Source: Synchiropus splendidus (Eukaryota > Chordata > Actinopteri > Syngnathiformes > Callionymidae). Taken from it: a stretch of DNA of 64,000 bases. The position numbers and the translations under genes are program-made. Positions 52,698 through 64,000 of the stretch are shown here, piece by piece. The notes beneath the pieces are model-generated. The model ran no database searches and was not told the DNA's origin. It was given only the letters and a program-made list of their open reading frames with translations. Location: the NCBI RefSeq assembly GCF_027744825.2, contig NC_071339.1:28195501-28259500 (forward strand), written 5' to 3'. The number at the start of each line of letters is the position of its first letter. Position 1 is the stretch's first letter.

Positions 52698-55500
52698 CAA
52701 ACACAAAAATGTTGATATCTTTGGAAAAACACTTCAGACAGCTTAGATTTGATGTGCAACTACTAGAAAGACCCTTTCTGCGATAGTGGGAGGTGAAAAT
52801 TTCATGTTCTGAAGCTTCCCTGCAAAGTTATGGCACAATGCAAAAAACGCGTTTTCAGCCTGAGATAAGGTGGGTTCCAGAACGCCAAACATAAAAATGT
52901 TGATAACTTTGGAAAAACATTTCAGACAGGTTAGTTTTGATGTGCAACTACTAGAAAGACACTTTCTGCAAGAGGAGGAGGTTAAAATTTCTTGTTCTGA
53001 AGCTTCCCTGCAAAGTTATGGCACAATGCAGAAAACGCGTTTTCAGCCTGAGATAAGGTCGATTCCAGAACGCCAAACATAAAAATGTTGATAACTTTGG
53101 AAAAACACTTCAGACAGCTAAGATTTGATGTGCAACTACTAGAAAGACCCTTTCTGCTTTAGTGGGAGGTGAAAATTTCATTTTCTGAATCTTCCCTGAG
53201 AATTAATGGCTCAATGCACAAAATGCGTTTTCAGCCTGAGATAAGGTGGGTTCCGGAACGCCAAACGTAAAAATGTTGATAACTTTGGAACAACACTTCA
53301 GACAGCTTAGATTTGATGTGCAACTACTAGAAAGACTCTTTCTGACATAGTGGGAGGTAAACATTTCATGTTCTGAAGCTTCCCTGGAAAGTTATGGGAC
53401 AATGCGTAAAACGCGTTTTCAGCCTGAGATAAGGTCGATTCCGGAACGCCAAACATAAAAATGTTGATAACTTTCGAAAAACACTTCAGACAGCTTAGAT
53501 TTGATGTGCAACTACTAGAAAAACCCTTTCTGCTATAGTGGGAGGTGAAACTTTCATGTTGTGAAGCTTTCCTTCAAAGTTATGGGACAATGAAGAATAC
53601 ACATTTTCAGCCTGAGATAAGGTGGGTTCCGGAACGCCAAACATAAAAATGTTGATAACTTTCGAAAAACACTTCATACAGATTAGATTTGATGTGCAAC
53701 TATTAGAAAGAACCTGTTTGTCATAGTGGGAGCTGAAAATTTCATGTTCTGATGCTTCCCTGCAAAGTTTAGGAACAATGCAGAAAACGCGTTTTCAGCC
53801 TGAGATAAGGTGGGTTTCGGAACGCCAAACATAAAAATGTTTATAACTTTGGAAAAACACTTCAGACAGCTTAGATATGATGTGCAACTACTAGAAAGAC
53901 CCTTTCTGCTTTAGTGGGTGGTTAAAATTTCATGTTCTGAAGCTTCCCTGCAAAGTTGTGGCACAATGCAGAAAACGCGTTTACAGCCTGGGACAAAGTG
54001 GGTTCCAGAACGCCAAACATAAAAATGTTGATAACTTTCGAAAAACACTTCAGACAGCTTAGATTTGATGTGCAACCACCACAAAGTCCCTGTCTGTTAT
54101 AGTGGGAGTTGAAAATTTCATGTTCTGAAGCTTCCCTGCAAAGTTATGGCACAAAGCAGAAAACGCGTTTTCAGCCTGAGATAATGTGGGTTCCGGAACG
54201 CCAAACACAAAAATGTTGATATCTTTGGAAAAACACTTCAGACAGCTTAGATTTGATGTGCAACTACTAGAAAGACCCTTTCTGCGATAGTGGGAGGTGA
54301 AAATTTCATGTTCTGAAGCTTCCCTGAGAAGTTATGGCACAATGCAGAAAACACGTTTTCAGCCTGAGATAAGGTGGGTTCCGGAACGCCAAACGCAAAA
54401 ATGTTGATAACTTTGGAACAACACTTCAGACAGCTTAGATTTGATGAGCAACTACTACAAAGACTGTTTCTGCTTTAGAGGAAGGTCAAAATTTCATGTT
54501 CTGAAGCTTCCCTGCAAAGTTATGGCACAATGCAAAAAACGCGTTTTCAGCCTGAGATAAGGTGGGTTCCAGAACGCCAAACATAAAAATGTTGATAACT
54601 TTCGAAAAACACTTGAGACAGCTTAGATTTGATGTGCAACTACTAGAAAGACCCTTTCTGCTATAGTGGGAGGTGAAAATTTCATTTTCTGAATCTTCCC
54701 TGAGAATTAATGGCTCAATGCACAAAATGCGTTTTCAGCCTGAGAGAAGGTGGGTTCCGGAACGCCAAACGTAAAAATGTTGATAACTTTGGAACAACAC
54801 TTCAGACAGCTTAGATTTGATGTGCAACTACTAGAAAGACTCTTTCTGACATAGTGGGAGGTAAACATTTCATGTTCTGAAGCTTCCCTGGAAAGTTATG
54901 GGACAATGCGTAAAACGCGTTTTCAGCCTGAGATAAGGTCGATTCCGGAACGCCAAACACAAAAATGTTGATAACTTTCGAAAAACACTTCAGACAGCTT
55001 AGATTTGATGTGCAACTACTAGAAAAACCCTTTCTGCTATAGTGGGAGGTGAAACTTTCATGTTGTGAAGCTTTCCTTCAAAGTTATGGCACAATGAAGA
55101 AAACACATTTTCAGCCTGAGATAAGGTGGGTTCCGGAACGCCAAACATAAAAATGTTGATAACTTTCGAAAAACACTTCAGACAGATTATATTTGATGTG
55201 CAACTATTAGAAGGACCCTGTTTGTCACAGTGGGAGCCGAAAATTTCATGTTCTGATGCTTCCCTGCAAAGTTATGGCACAATGCAGAAAATGCGTTTTC
55301 AGCCCGAGATAAGGTCGTTTCCGGAACGCTAACCTAAAAAATGTTGATAGCTTTCGAAAAACACTTCAGACAACTTAGATTTGATGTGCAACTACTAGAA
55401 AGACCCTGTCTGTTATAGTGGGAGTTGAAAATTTCATGTTCTGTAGCTTCCCTGCAAAGTTATGGCACAATGCAAGAAACACGTTTGCAGACTGAGATAA
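52693..55500 (+). repeat. Family C satellite block, right of insertion, with 8-monomer repeat
   Basis: The segment about 53130-53830 is repeated at 54634-55330, offset 1504 bp (8 x 188). Private words include CTCTTTCTGACATAG, GTAAACATTTCATG and CTTTCATGTTGTGAAG. The same words occur left of the insertion near 50310, so the LTR lies inside a pre-existing higher-order array. Confidence 0.8.
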
Positions 55501-58500
55501 GGTGGGTTCCAGAACGCCAAACATATAAATGTTGATAACTTTGGAAAAACATTTCAGACAGCTTAGATTTGATCTGCAACTGCTAGTAAGACCCTTTCTG
55601 CTACAGTGGGAGGTGAAAATTTCATGTTCTGAAGCATCCCTGCAAAGTTATGCCACAAGGCAGGAAACGCGTTTTCAGCCTGAGATAAGGTCGATTCCGG
55701 AAAGCCAAACATAAAAATGTTGACAACTTTGGAAAAACACTTCAGACAGCTTAGATTTGATGTGCAACTACTAGAAAGACCCTTTCTGCTATTGTGGGAG
55801 TTGAAAATTTCATGTTCTGAAGCTTTCCTGCAAAGTTATGGCACAATGCGTAAAACGCGTTTTCAGCCTGAGATAAGGTTGATTCCGGAACACCAAACAT
55901 AAGAATGTTGATAACTTTGGAAAAACACTTCAGACAGCTTAGATTTGATGTGCAACTACTAGAAAGACCCTTTCTGCTATAGTGGGAGGTAAAAATTTCA
56001 TGTTCTGAAGCTTTCCTGCAAAGTTATGGCAAATTGTGTAAAACGCGTTTTCAGCCTGAGATAAGGTTGTTTCTGGAACGCCAAACATAAGAATGTTGAT
56101 AACTTTGGAAAAACACTTCAAACAGCTTAGATTTGATGTGCAACTATTAGAAAAACCCTTTCTGCTATAGTGGGAGGTGAAAATTTCATGTTCTGAGGCT
56201 TCCCTGCAAAGTTATGGCACCATGCAGAAAACGCGTTTTCAGCCTGAGATAAGGTCGATTCCGGAAAGCCAAACATAAAAATGTTGATAACTTTGGAAAA
56301 ACACTTCAGACAGCTTAGATTTGATGTGCAACTACTGGAAAAAGCCTTTCTGCTATAGTGGGAGTTGAAAATTTCATGTTCTGAAGCTTCCCTGCAAAGT
56401 TATGGCACAATGCAGAAAACGCGTTTTCAGCATGAGACAAGGTCAATTACGGAACGCCAAATATAAAAATATGATAACTTTGAAAAAACACTTCAGACAG
56501 CTTAGATTTGATGTGCAACTACTAGAAAGACCCTTTCTGCTATAGTGGGAGGTGAAAACATCATGTTCTGAAGTTTCCCTGCAAAGTTATGGCACAATGC
56601 AGAAAACGCGTTTTCAGCCAGAGATAAGGTCGATTCTGGAATGCCAAACATAAAAATGTTGATAACTTTGGAAAAACACTTCAGACAGGTTAGATTTGAT
56701 GTGCAACTACTAGAGAGACCCTTTCTGCTATAGTGGAAGGTGAAAAATTTTTGTTATGAAGCTTCCCTGCAAAGTTATGGCACAATGCAGAAAACGCGTT
56801 TTCAGCCTCACATAAGTTCGATTCCGGAACGCCAAACATGAAAATGTTGATAACTTAGTAAAAACACTTCAGACAGCTTAGATTTGATGTGCAACTACTA
56901 GAAAGACCCTTTCTGCTATAGTGGGAGGTGAAATTTTCATGTTCTGAAGCTTTCCTGCAAAGTTATGGCACAATGCGTAAAATGCGTTTTCAGCCTGAGA
57001 TAAGGTCGATTCAGGAACACCAAACATAAAAATGTTGAAAACTTTCGAAAAACACTTCAGACAGCTTAGATTTCATGTGCAACTACGAGAATGACCCTTT
57101 CTGCTATAGTGGGAGGTGAAAATTTCATGTTCTGAAGCTTCGCCGCAAAGTTCTGGCACAATGCGTGAAACTCGTTTTCAGCCTGAGATGAGGTTGATTT
57201 CAGAACGGCAAACATAAAAATGTTGCTAACTTTGGAAAAACACTTCAGACAGCTTAGATTTGATGTGCAACGACTAGAAAGACAATTTCTGCTATAGTGG
57301 TAGATGAAAATTTCATGTTCTGAAGCTTCCCTGCAAAGTTGTGGCACAATGCAGATAACGCATTTTCAGCCTGAGATGAGGTTGATTTCAGAACGCCAAA
57401 CATAAAAATGTTAATAACTTTGGATAAACACTTCAAACAGCTCAGATTTGATGTGCAACTACTAGAAAGACCCTTTCTGCTATAGTGGGAGGTGAAAATT
57501 TCATATTCTGCAGCTTTCCTGCAAAGTGATGGCACAATGTAGAGAACGCGTTTTGAGCCTGAGAGAAGGTTGATTACTGAACGCCAAACATAAGACTGTT
57601 GATAACTTTGGAAAAACACTTCAGACAGGTTAGATTTGATTTGCAACTACTAGAAGGACCCTTTCTGCTATAGTGGCAGGTTAAAATTTCATGTTCTGAA
57701 GCTTCCCTGCAAAGTTATATCACAATGCAGAAAACGCGTTTTCAGCCAGAGATAAGGTCGATTCTGGAATGCCAAACATAAAAATGTAGATAACTTTGGA
57801 AAAACACTTCAGACAGCTTAGATTTGACGTGCAACTACAAGAAAGACCCTTTCTGCTATAGTGGGAGTTGAAAATTTAATGTTCTGAAGCTTCCCTGCAA
57901 AGTTATGGCACACTGCAGAAAACGAGTTTTCAGCCTGAGATAAGGTGGGTTCCGGAACGCCAAATAAAAAAATATGATAACTTTGGGAAAACACTTCAGA
58001 CAGCTTAGATTTGATGTGAGACTACTAGAAAGACCCTTTCTGCTATAGTGGGATATGAAAATTTCATGTTCTGAAGCTTCCCTGCAAAGTTATGGCAGAA
58101 TGCGTAAATCGTGTTTTCAGCCTGAGATAAGGTCGATTCCGGAACGCCAAACATAAAAGTGTTGATAACTTTGGAAAAACACTTCAGACAGCTTATATTT
58201 GATGTACAACTACTAGAAAGACCCTTTCTGCTATAGTGGGAGTTGAAAAGATCATGTTCTGAAGCTTCCCTGCAAAGTTATGGCACAATGCGTAAAACGC
58301 GTTTTCAGCCTGAGATGAGGTTGATTTCAGAACCCCAAACATAAAAATGTTGATAACTCAGGAAAAACTCTACAGACAGATTAGATTTGATGTGCAACTA
58401 CTAGAATGACCATTTCTGCCATTGTGGGAGGTGAAAATTCGATGTTCTGAAGCTTCCCAGCAAAGTTATGCCACAATGCAGGAAACGCGTTTTCAGCCTG

Positions 58501-59094
58501 AGATAAGGTCGATTCCGGAACGCCAAACATTAAAATGTTAATAACTTCGGAAAAACACTTCAGACAGCTTAGATTTGATGTGCAAGTGCTAGAAAGACCA
58601 TTTCTGCTATAGTGGGAGGTGAAAATTTAATGTTCTGAAGCCTTATGCAAAGTTATGGCACAATGCGTAAAACGCGTTTTCAGCCTGAGATAAGGTTGAT
58701 TCCGGAACGCCAAACATAAAAATGTTGATAACTTTGGAAAAACACTTCAGACAGCTTAGATTTGATGTACAACTACTAGAAAGACCCTTTCTGCTATAGT
58801 GGGAGGTGAAAATTTCATGTTCTGAAGCTTCCCTGCAAAGTTATGGCACAATGCAGAAAACGCGTTTTAAGCATGAGATAAGGTGGGTTCCAGAACGCCA
58901 AACATAAAAATGTTGATAACTTTGGAAAAACACTTCAGACAGCTTAGATTTGATGTGAGACTACTAGAAAGACCCTTTCTGCTATAGTGGGATATGAAAA
59001 TTTCATGTTCTGAAGCTTCCCTGCAACGTTATGGCAGAATGCGTAAATCGTGTTTTCAGCCTGAGATAAGGTCGATTCCGGAACGCCAAACATA

Positions 59095-59846
59095 AAAGTG
59101 TTGATAACTTTGGAAAAACACTTCAAACAGCTTTGATTTGATGTGCACCTACTAGAAAGACCCTTTCTGCTATAGTGGGAGTTGAAAATTTCATGTTCTG
59201 AAGCTTTCCTGCAAAGTTATGGCACAATGCGTAAAACGCGTTTTCAGCCTGAGATAAGGTTGATTCCGGAACGCCAAACATAAGAATGTTGATAACTCAG
59301 GAAAAACTCTACAGACAGCTTAGATTTGATGTGCAACTACTAGAAAGACCCTTTCTGCTACAGTGGGAGGTGAAAATTTCATGTTCTGAAGCTTCACTGC
59401 AAAGTTATGCCACAATGCAGGAAACGCGTTTTCAGCCTGAGATAAGGTCGATTCCGGAACGCCAAACATAAAAATATTGATAACTTTGGAAAAACACTTC
59501 AGACAGCTTAGATTTGATGTGCACCTACTAGAAAGACCCTTTCTGCTATAGTGCGAGTTGAAAATTTCATGTTCTGAAGCTTTCCTGCAAAGTTATGGCA
59601 CAATGCGTAAAACGCGTTTTCAGCCTGAGATAAGGTTGATTCCGGAACGCCAAACATAAGAATGTTGATAACTCAGGAGAAACTCTACAGACAGCTTAGA
59701 TTTGATGTGCAACTACTAGAAAGACCCTTTCTGCTACAGTGGGAGGTGAAAATTTCATGTTCTGAAGCTTCACTGCAAAGTTATGCCACAATGCAGGAAA
59801 CGCGTTTTCAGCCTGAGATAAAGTCGATTCCGGAACGCCAAACATA
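59095..59846 (+). repeat. Dimeric higher-order repeat, two copies
   Basis: A 376-bp two-monomer unit, one with GATAACTCAGGAAAAACTC and CTACAGTGG and the other with GTGCACCTACTAG and GAGTTGAAAATTTC, occurs at about 59095-59470 and 59471-59846. The same dimer pair is present at about 7570-7945 and 7946-8321. Confidence 0.8.
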
Positions 59847-60225
59847 AAAGTGTTGATAACTTTGGAAAAACACTTCAGAAAGCTTCGATTTGATGTGCAC
59901 CTACTAGAAAGACGCTTTCTGCTATAGTGGGAGGTGAAAATTTCATGTTCTGGAGCTTACCTACAAAGTATTGGCACAATGCAGAAAACGCGTTTTCAGC
60001 CTGAGATAAGGTGGGTTCCAGAACGCCAAACATAAAAATGTTGATAACTTTGGAAAAACACTTCAGACAGCTTAGATTTGATGTGCAACTACGAGAAAGA
60101 CCCTTTCTGCTATAGTGGGAGCTGAAAATTTCATGTTTTGAGGCTTCCCTGCAAAGTTATGGCACAATGCATATAACGCGTTTTCAGCCTGAGATAAGGT
60201 CGATTCCGGAACGCCAAACATAAAA

Positions 60226-63200
60226 GTGTTGATAACTTTGGAAAAACACTTCAGACAGCTTAGATTTGATGTGCAACTACTAGAAAGACCCTTTCTGCTA
60301 TCGTGGGAGGAGAAAATTTCATGTTCTGAAGCTTCACTGCAAAGTTATGCCACAATGCAGGAAACGCGTTTTCAGCCTGAGATAAGGTCGATTCCGGAAC
60401 GCCAAACATAAAAGTGTTGATAACTTTGGAAAAACACTTCAGAAAGCTTCGATTTGATGTGCACCTACTAGAAAGACCCTTTCTGCTATAGTGGGAGGTG
60501 AAAATTTCATGTTCTGGAGCTTAGCTACAAAGTTTTGGCACAATGCAGAAAACGCGTTTTCAGCCTGAGATAAGGTGGGTTCCAGAACGCCAAACATAAA
60601 AATGTTGATAACTTTGGAAAAACACTTCAGACAGCTTAGATTTGATCTGCAACTACGAGAAAGACCCTTTCTGCTATAGTGGGAGCTGAAAATTTCATGT
60701 TTTGAGGCTTCCCTGCAAAGTTATGGCACAATGCATAAAACGCGTTTTCAGCCTGAGATAAGGTTGATTCAGGAACGCCAAACATAAAAGTGTTGATAAC
60801 TTTGGAAAAACACTTCAGACAGCTTAGATTTGATGTGCAACTACTAGAAAGACCCTTTCTGCTACAGTGGGAGGTGAAAATTTCATGTTCTGAAGCTTCC
60901 CTGCAAAGTTATGCCACAATGCAAGAAACGCGTTTTCAGCCTGAGATAAGGTCGATTCCGGAACGCCAAAGATAAAAATATTGATAACTTTGGAAAAACA
61001 CTTCAGACAGCTTTGATTTGATGTGCAACCACTAGAAAGACCCTTTCTGCTATAGTGGGAGTAGAAAATTTCATGTTCTGAAGCTTTCCTGCAAAGTTAT
61101 GGCACAATGCGTAAAACGCGTTTTCAGCCTGAGATAAGGTTGATTCCGGAACGCCAAACATAAGAATGTTGATAACTTTGGAAATACAATTTCGACAGCT
61201 TAGATTTGATGTGCAACTACTAGAAAGACCCTTTCTGCTATAGTGGGATGTTAAAATTTCATGTTCTGAAGTCTCCCTGCAAAGTTATGGCACTATCCAG
61301 AAAACGCGTTTTTAGCTTGAGATAAGGTGGGTTCCAGAACGCCAAACATAAAAATGTTGATAACTTTGGAAAAACAATTTCGACAGCGTAGATTTGATGT
61401 GCAACTACTTGAAAGACCCTTTCTGCTATAGTGGGAAGTTAAAATTTCATGTTCTGAAGCTTCGCTGCAAAGTTGTGGCACAATGCGTAAAACTCGTTTT
61501 CAGCCTGAGATGAGGTTGATTTCAGAACGCCAAACATAAAAATGTTGATAACTTTGGAAAAACACTTCAAACAGATTAGATTTGATGTGCAACTACTAGA
61601 AAGACCCTTTCTGCTATAGTGGGAGGTGAAAATTCATGTTCTGAAGCTTTCCTGCAAAGTTATGGCAGAATGCGTAAATCGTGTTTTCAGCCTGAGATAA
61701 GGTCCATTCCGGAACGCCAAACATAAAAATGTTGATAACTTTGGAAAAACACTTCAGACAGCTTAGATTTGATGTGCAACTACTAGAAAGACCCTTTCTG
61801 CTACAGTGGGAGATGAAAATTTCATGTTCTGAAGCTTCCCTGCAAAGTTATGCCACAATGCAAGAAACGCGTTTTCAGCCTGAGATAAGGTCGATTCCGG
61901 AACGCCAAACATAAAAATATTGATAACTTTGGAAAAACACTTCAGACAGCTTTGATTTGATGTGCAACCACTAGAAAGACCCTTTCTGCTATAGTGGGAG
62001 TAGAAAATTTCATGTTCTGAAGCTTTCCTGCAAAGTTATGGCACAAAGCGTAAAACGCGTTTTCAGCCTGAGATAAGGTTGATTCCGGAACGCCAAACAT
62101 AAGAATGTTGATAACTTTGGAAATACAATTTCGACAGCTTAGATTTGATGTGCAACTACTAGAAAGACCCTTTCTGCTATAGTGGGATGTTAAAATTTCA
62201 TGTTCTGAAGTCTCCCTGCAAAGTTATGGCACAATCCAGAAAACGCGTTTTTAGCTTGAGATAAGGTGGGTTCCAGTACGCCAAACATAAAAATGTTGAT
62301 AACTTTGGAAAAACAATTTCGACAGCTTAGATTTGATGTGCAACTACGAGAAAGACCCTTTCTGCTATAGTGGGAAGTTAAAATTTCATGTTCTGAAGCT
62401 TCGCTGCACAGTTATGGCACAATGCGTAAAACTCGTTTTCAGCCTGAGATGAGGTTGATTTCAGAACGCCAAACATAAAAATGTTGATAACTTTGGAAAA
62501 ACACTTGAAACAGATTAGATTTGATGTGCAACTACTAGAAAGACCCTTTCTGCTATCGTGGGAGGAGAAAATTTCATGTTCTGAAGCTTCACTGCAAAGT
62601 TATGCCACAATGCAGGGAACGCGTTTTCAGCCTGAGATAAGGTCGATTCCGGAACGCCAAACATAAAAGTGTTGATAACTTTGGAAAAACACTTCAGAAA
62701 GCTTCGATTTGATGTGCACCTACTAGAAAGACCCTTTCTGCTATAGTGGGAGGTGAAAATTTCATTTTCTGGAGCTTACCTACAAAGTTTTGGCACAATG
62801 CAGAAAGCGCGTTTTCAGCCTGAGATAAGGTGGGTTCCAGAACGCCAAACATAAAAATGTTGATAACTTTGGAAAAACACTTCAGACAGCTTAGATTTGA
62901 TCTGCAACTACGAGAAAGACCCTTTCTGCTATAGTGGGAGCTGAAAATTTCATGTTTTGAGGCTTCCCTGCAAAGTTATGGCACAATGCATAAAACGCGT
63001 TTTCAGCCTGAGATAAGGTTGATTCAGGAACGCCAAACATAAAAGTGTTGATAACTTTGGAAAAACACTTCAGACAGCTTAGATTTGATGTGCAACTACT
63101 AGAAAGACCCTTTCTGCTACAGTGGGAGGTGAAAATTTCATGTTCTGAAGCTTCTCTGCAAAGTTATGCCACAATGCAAGAAACGCGTTTTCAGCCTGAG

Positions 63201-64000
63201 ATAAGGTCGATTCCGGAACGCCAAACATAAAAATATTGATAACTTTGGAAAAACACTTCAGACAGCTTTGATTTGATGTGCAACCACTAGAAAGACCCTT
63301 TCTGCTATAGTGGGAGTAGAAAATTTCATGTTCTGAAGCTTTCCTGCAAAGTTATGGCACAATGCGTAAAACGCGTTTTCAGCCTGAGATAAGGTTCATT
63401 CCGGAACGCCAAACATAAGAATGTTGATAACTTTGGAAATACAATTTCGACAGCTTAGATTTGATGTGCAACTACTAGAAAGACCCTTTCTGCTATAGTG
63501 GGATGTTAAAATTTCATGTTCTGAAGTCTCCCTGCAAAGGTATGGCACTATCCAGAAAACGCGTTTTTAGCTTGAGATAAGGTGGGTTCCAGAACGCCAA
63601 ACATAAAAATGTTGATAACTTAGGAAAAACAATTTCGACAGCTTAGATTTGATGTGCAACTGCTAGAAAGACCCTTTCTGCTATAGTGGGAATTTAAAAT
63701 TTCATGTTCTGAAGCTTCGCTGCACAGTTATGGCACAATGCGTAAAACTCGTTTTCAGCCTGAGATGAGGTTGATTTCAGAACGCCAAACATAAAAATGT
63801 TGATAACTTTGGAAAAACACTTGAAACAGATTAGATTTGATGAGCAACTACTAGAAAGACCCTTTGTGCTATAGTGGGAGGTGAAAATTCATGTTCTGAA
63901 GCTTTCCTGCAAAGTTATGGCAGAATGCGTAAATCGTGTTTTCAGCCTGAGATAAGGTCCATTCCGGAACGCCAAACATAAAAATGTTGATAACTTTGGA
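60226..64000 (+). repeat. 12-monomer higher-order repeat with internal partial duplication
   Basis: The segment from 60226 recurs from 62481 at an offset of 2255 bp (12 monomers less one base). Inside the first copy, 60790-61581 is itself repeated at 61729-62520 (offset 939). The second copy runs past the window end. Confidence 0.85.

Larger units (their letters stand above)
52693..64000 (+). repeat. 188-bp tandem satellite array, right part
   Basis: The array resumes directly after the insertion, in the same orientation and monomer phase, for about 60 units. It is still running at the window end, where the last base falls near monomer position 71. The first bases repeat the five-base target duplication AACGC, so left and right parts were one continuous array before the insertion. 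Confidence 0.98.
55500..64000 (+). repeat. Family B satellite block (third copy)
   Basis: Monomers follow the same order as 5500-9900. Marked reverse frames starting at 5722 and 56121 share all 60 residues. Markers at 7761, 8137 and 9077 correspond to 59286, 59662 and 60790. The block continues beyond the window. Confidence 0.8.

Noticed and set aside
240..63230. Over a hundred open frames of 60-144 codons on both strands with near-identical products
   Set aside because: They recur once per monomer and differ exactly as the satellite does. The + strand frame opens only when TATAGTGG becomes TACAGTGG. Because 188 is not a multiple of three, frames cannot run on through successive monomers. 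There is no codon bias, signal or domain, and they give no sign of coding.
1..64000. CENP-B box in the satellite
   Set aside because: I looked for the nTTCGnnnnAnnCGGGn core on both strands of the consensus and found no match. TTCCGGAACGCC and CTTTCGAAAAAC share only fragments.
1..64000. Hammerhead ribozyme in the satellite, as in some animal satellites
   Set aside because: The conserved CUGANGA core is absent from both strands of the consensus. Isolated variants such as CTGATGC come within one base but lack the other conserved parts.
1..64000. CRISPR array
   Set aside because: Repeats are 188 bp and contiguous with no unique spacers; the whole period is repeat.
1..64000. tRNA, rRNA or other structured RNA genes
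   Set aside because: No cloverleaf or rRNA core is visible. The B-box-like string in the monomer is not accompanied by acceptor or anticodon stems.

Overview
This window is eukaryotic non-coding DNA with no credible gene. About 62.5 kb is one satellite array. Its monomer is 188 bp: I counted a consensus by hand, and repeat-to-repeat offsets across the window are near-multiples of 188. The array runs off both ends of the window. About 330 monomers lie head to tail on the same strand. The only other content is a 1,545-bp insertion at 51148-52692. A nucleosome-length monomer, nested higher-order repeats and a long homogeneous array are typical of (peri)centromeric or other heterochromatic satellite in an animal or plant chromosome. 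I do not recognise the satellite family and cannot name the species. The LTR-type insertion and long array fit a repeat-rich genome, but that is inference.

Monomer layout, numbered from the 14-bp palindrome GAAAACGCGTTTTC: palindrome at 1-14; a Pol III B-box-like string at 26-36; TTCCGGAA at 33-40; A5 tracts at 51-55 and 71-75; a hairpin AGAAAG-ACC-CTTTCT at 111-125; GAAGCTTC at 157-164. All five consensus CpGs fall in positions 6-42. The remaining 146 bp has none.

Region by region, monomers group into sequence families that recur. Family A lies at about 1-4900 and 34800-41570. Family B lies at about 4900-13650, 41570-49280 and 55500-64000. An A-like mixture lies at 13650-16200. Family C lies at 16200-21300 and 49280-55500, the latter interrupted by the insertion. 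Family D lies at 21300-25690 and 28550-34800, with B-like monomers at 25690-28550. Within families, multi-monomer blocks of 2, 4, 5, 8, 9, 11, 12 and 15 or more units are duplicated, and copies differ by whole-monomer insertions. The B block near 5.5-9.9 kb is colinear with the one near 55.9-61.7 kb.

The insertion has 5'-TG...CA-3' ends, a perfect 5-bp target duplication (AACGC), a TATA box and an AATAAA signal on the + strand, and no second LTR, so it reads as a solo LTR. Two related satellite blocks in the window keep the uninterrupted target site. Its transcribed part contains a tandem pair of stem-loops with the same loop and covarying stems, plus further hairpins.

Many 60-144 codon open frames exist on both strands, but they are the satellite read in frame and are not annotated as genes.
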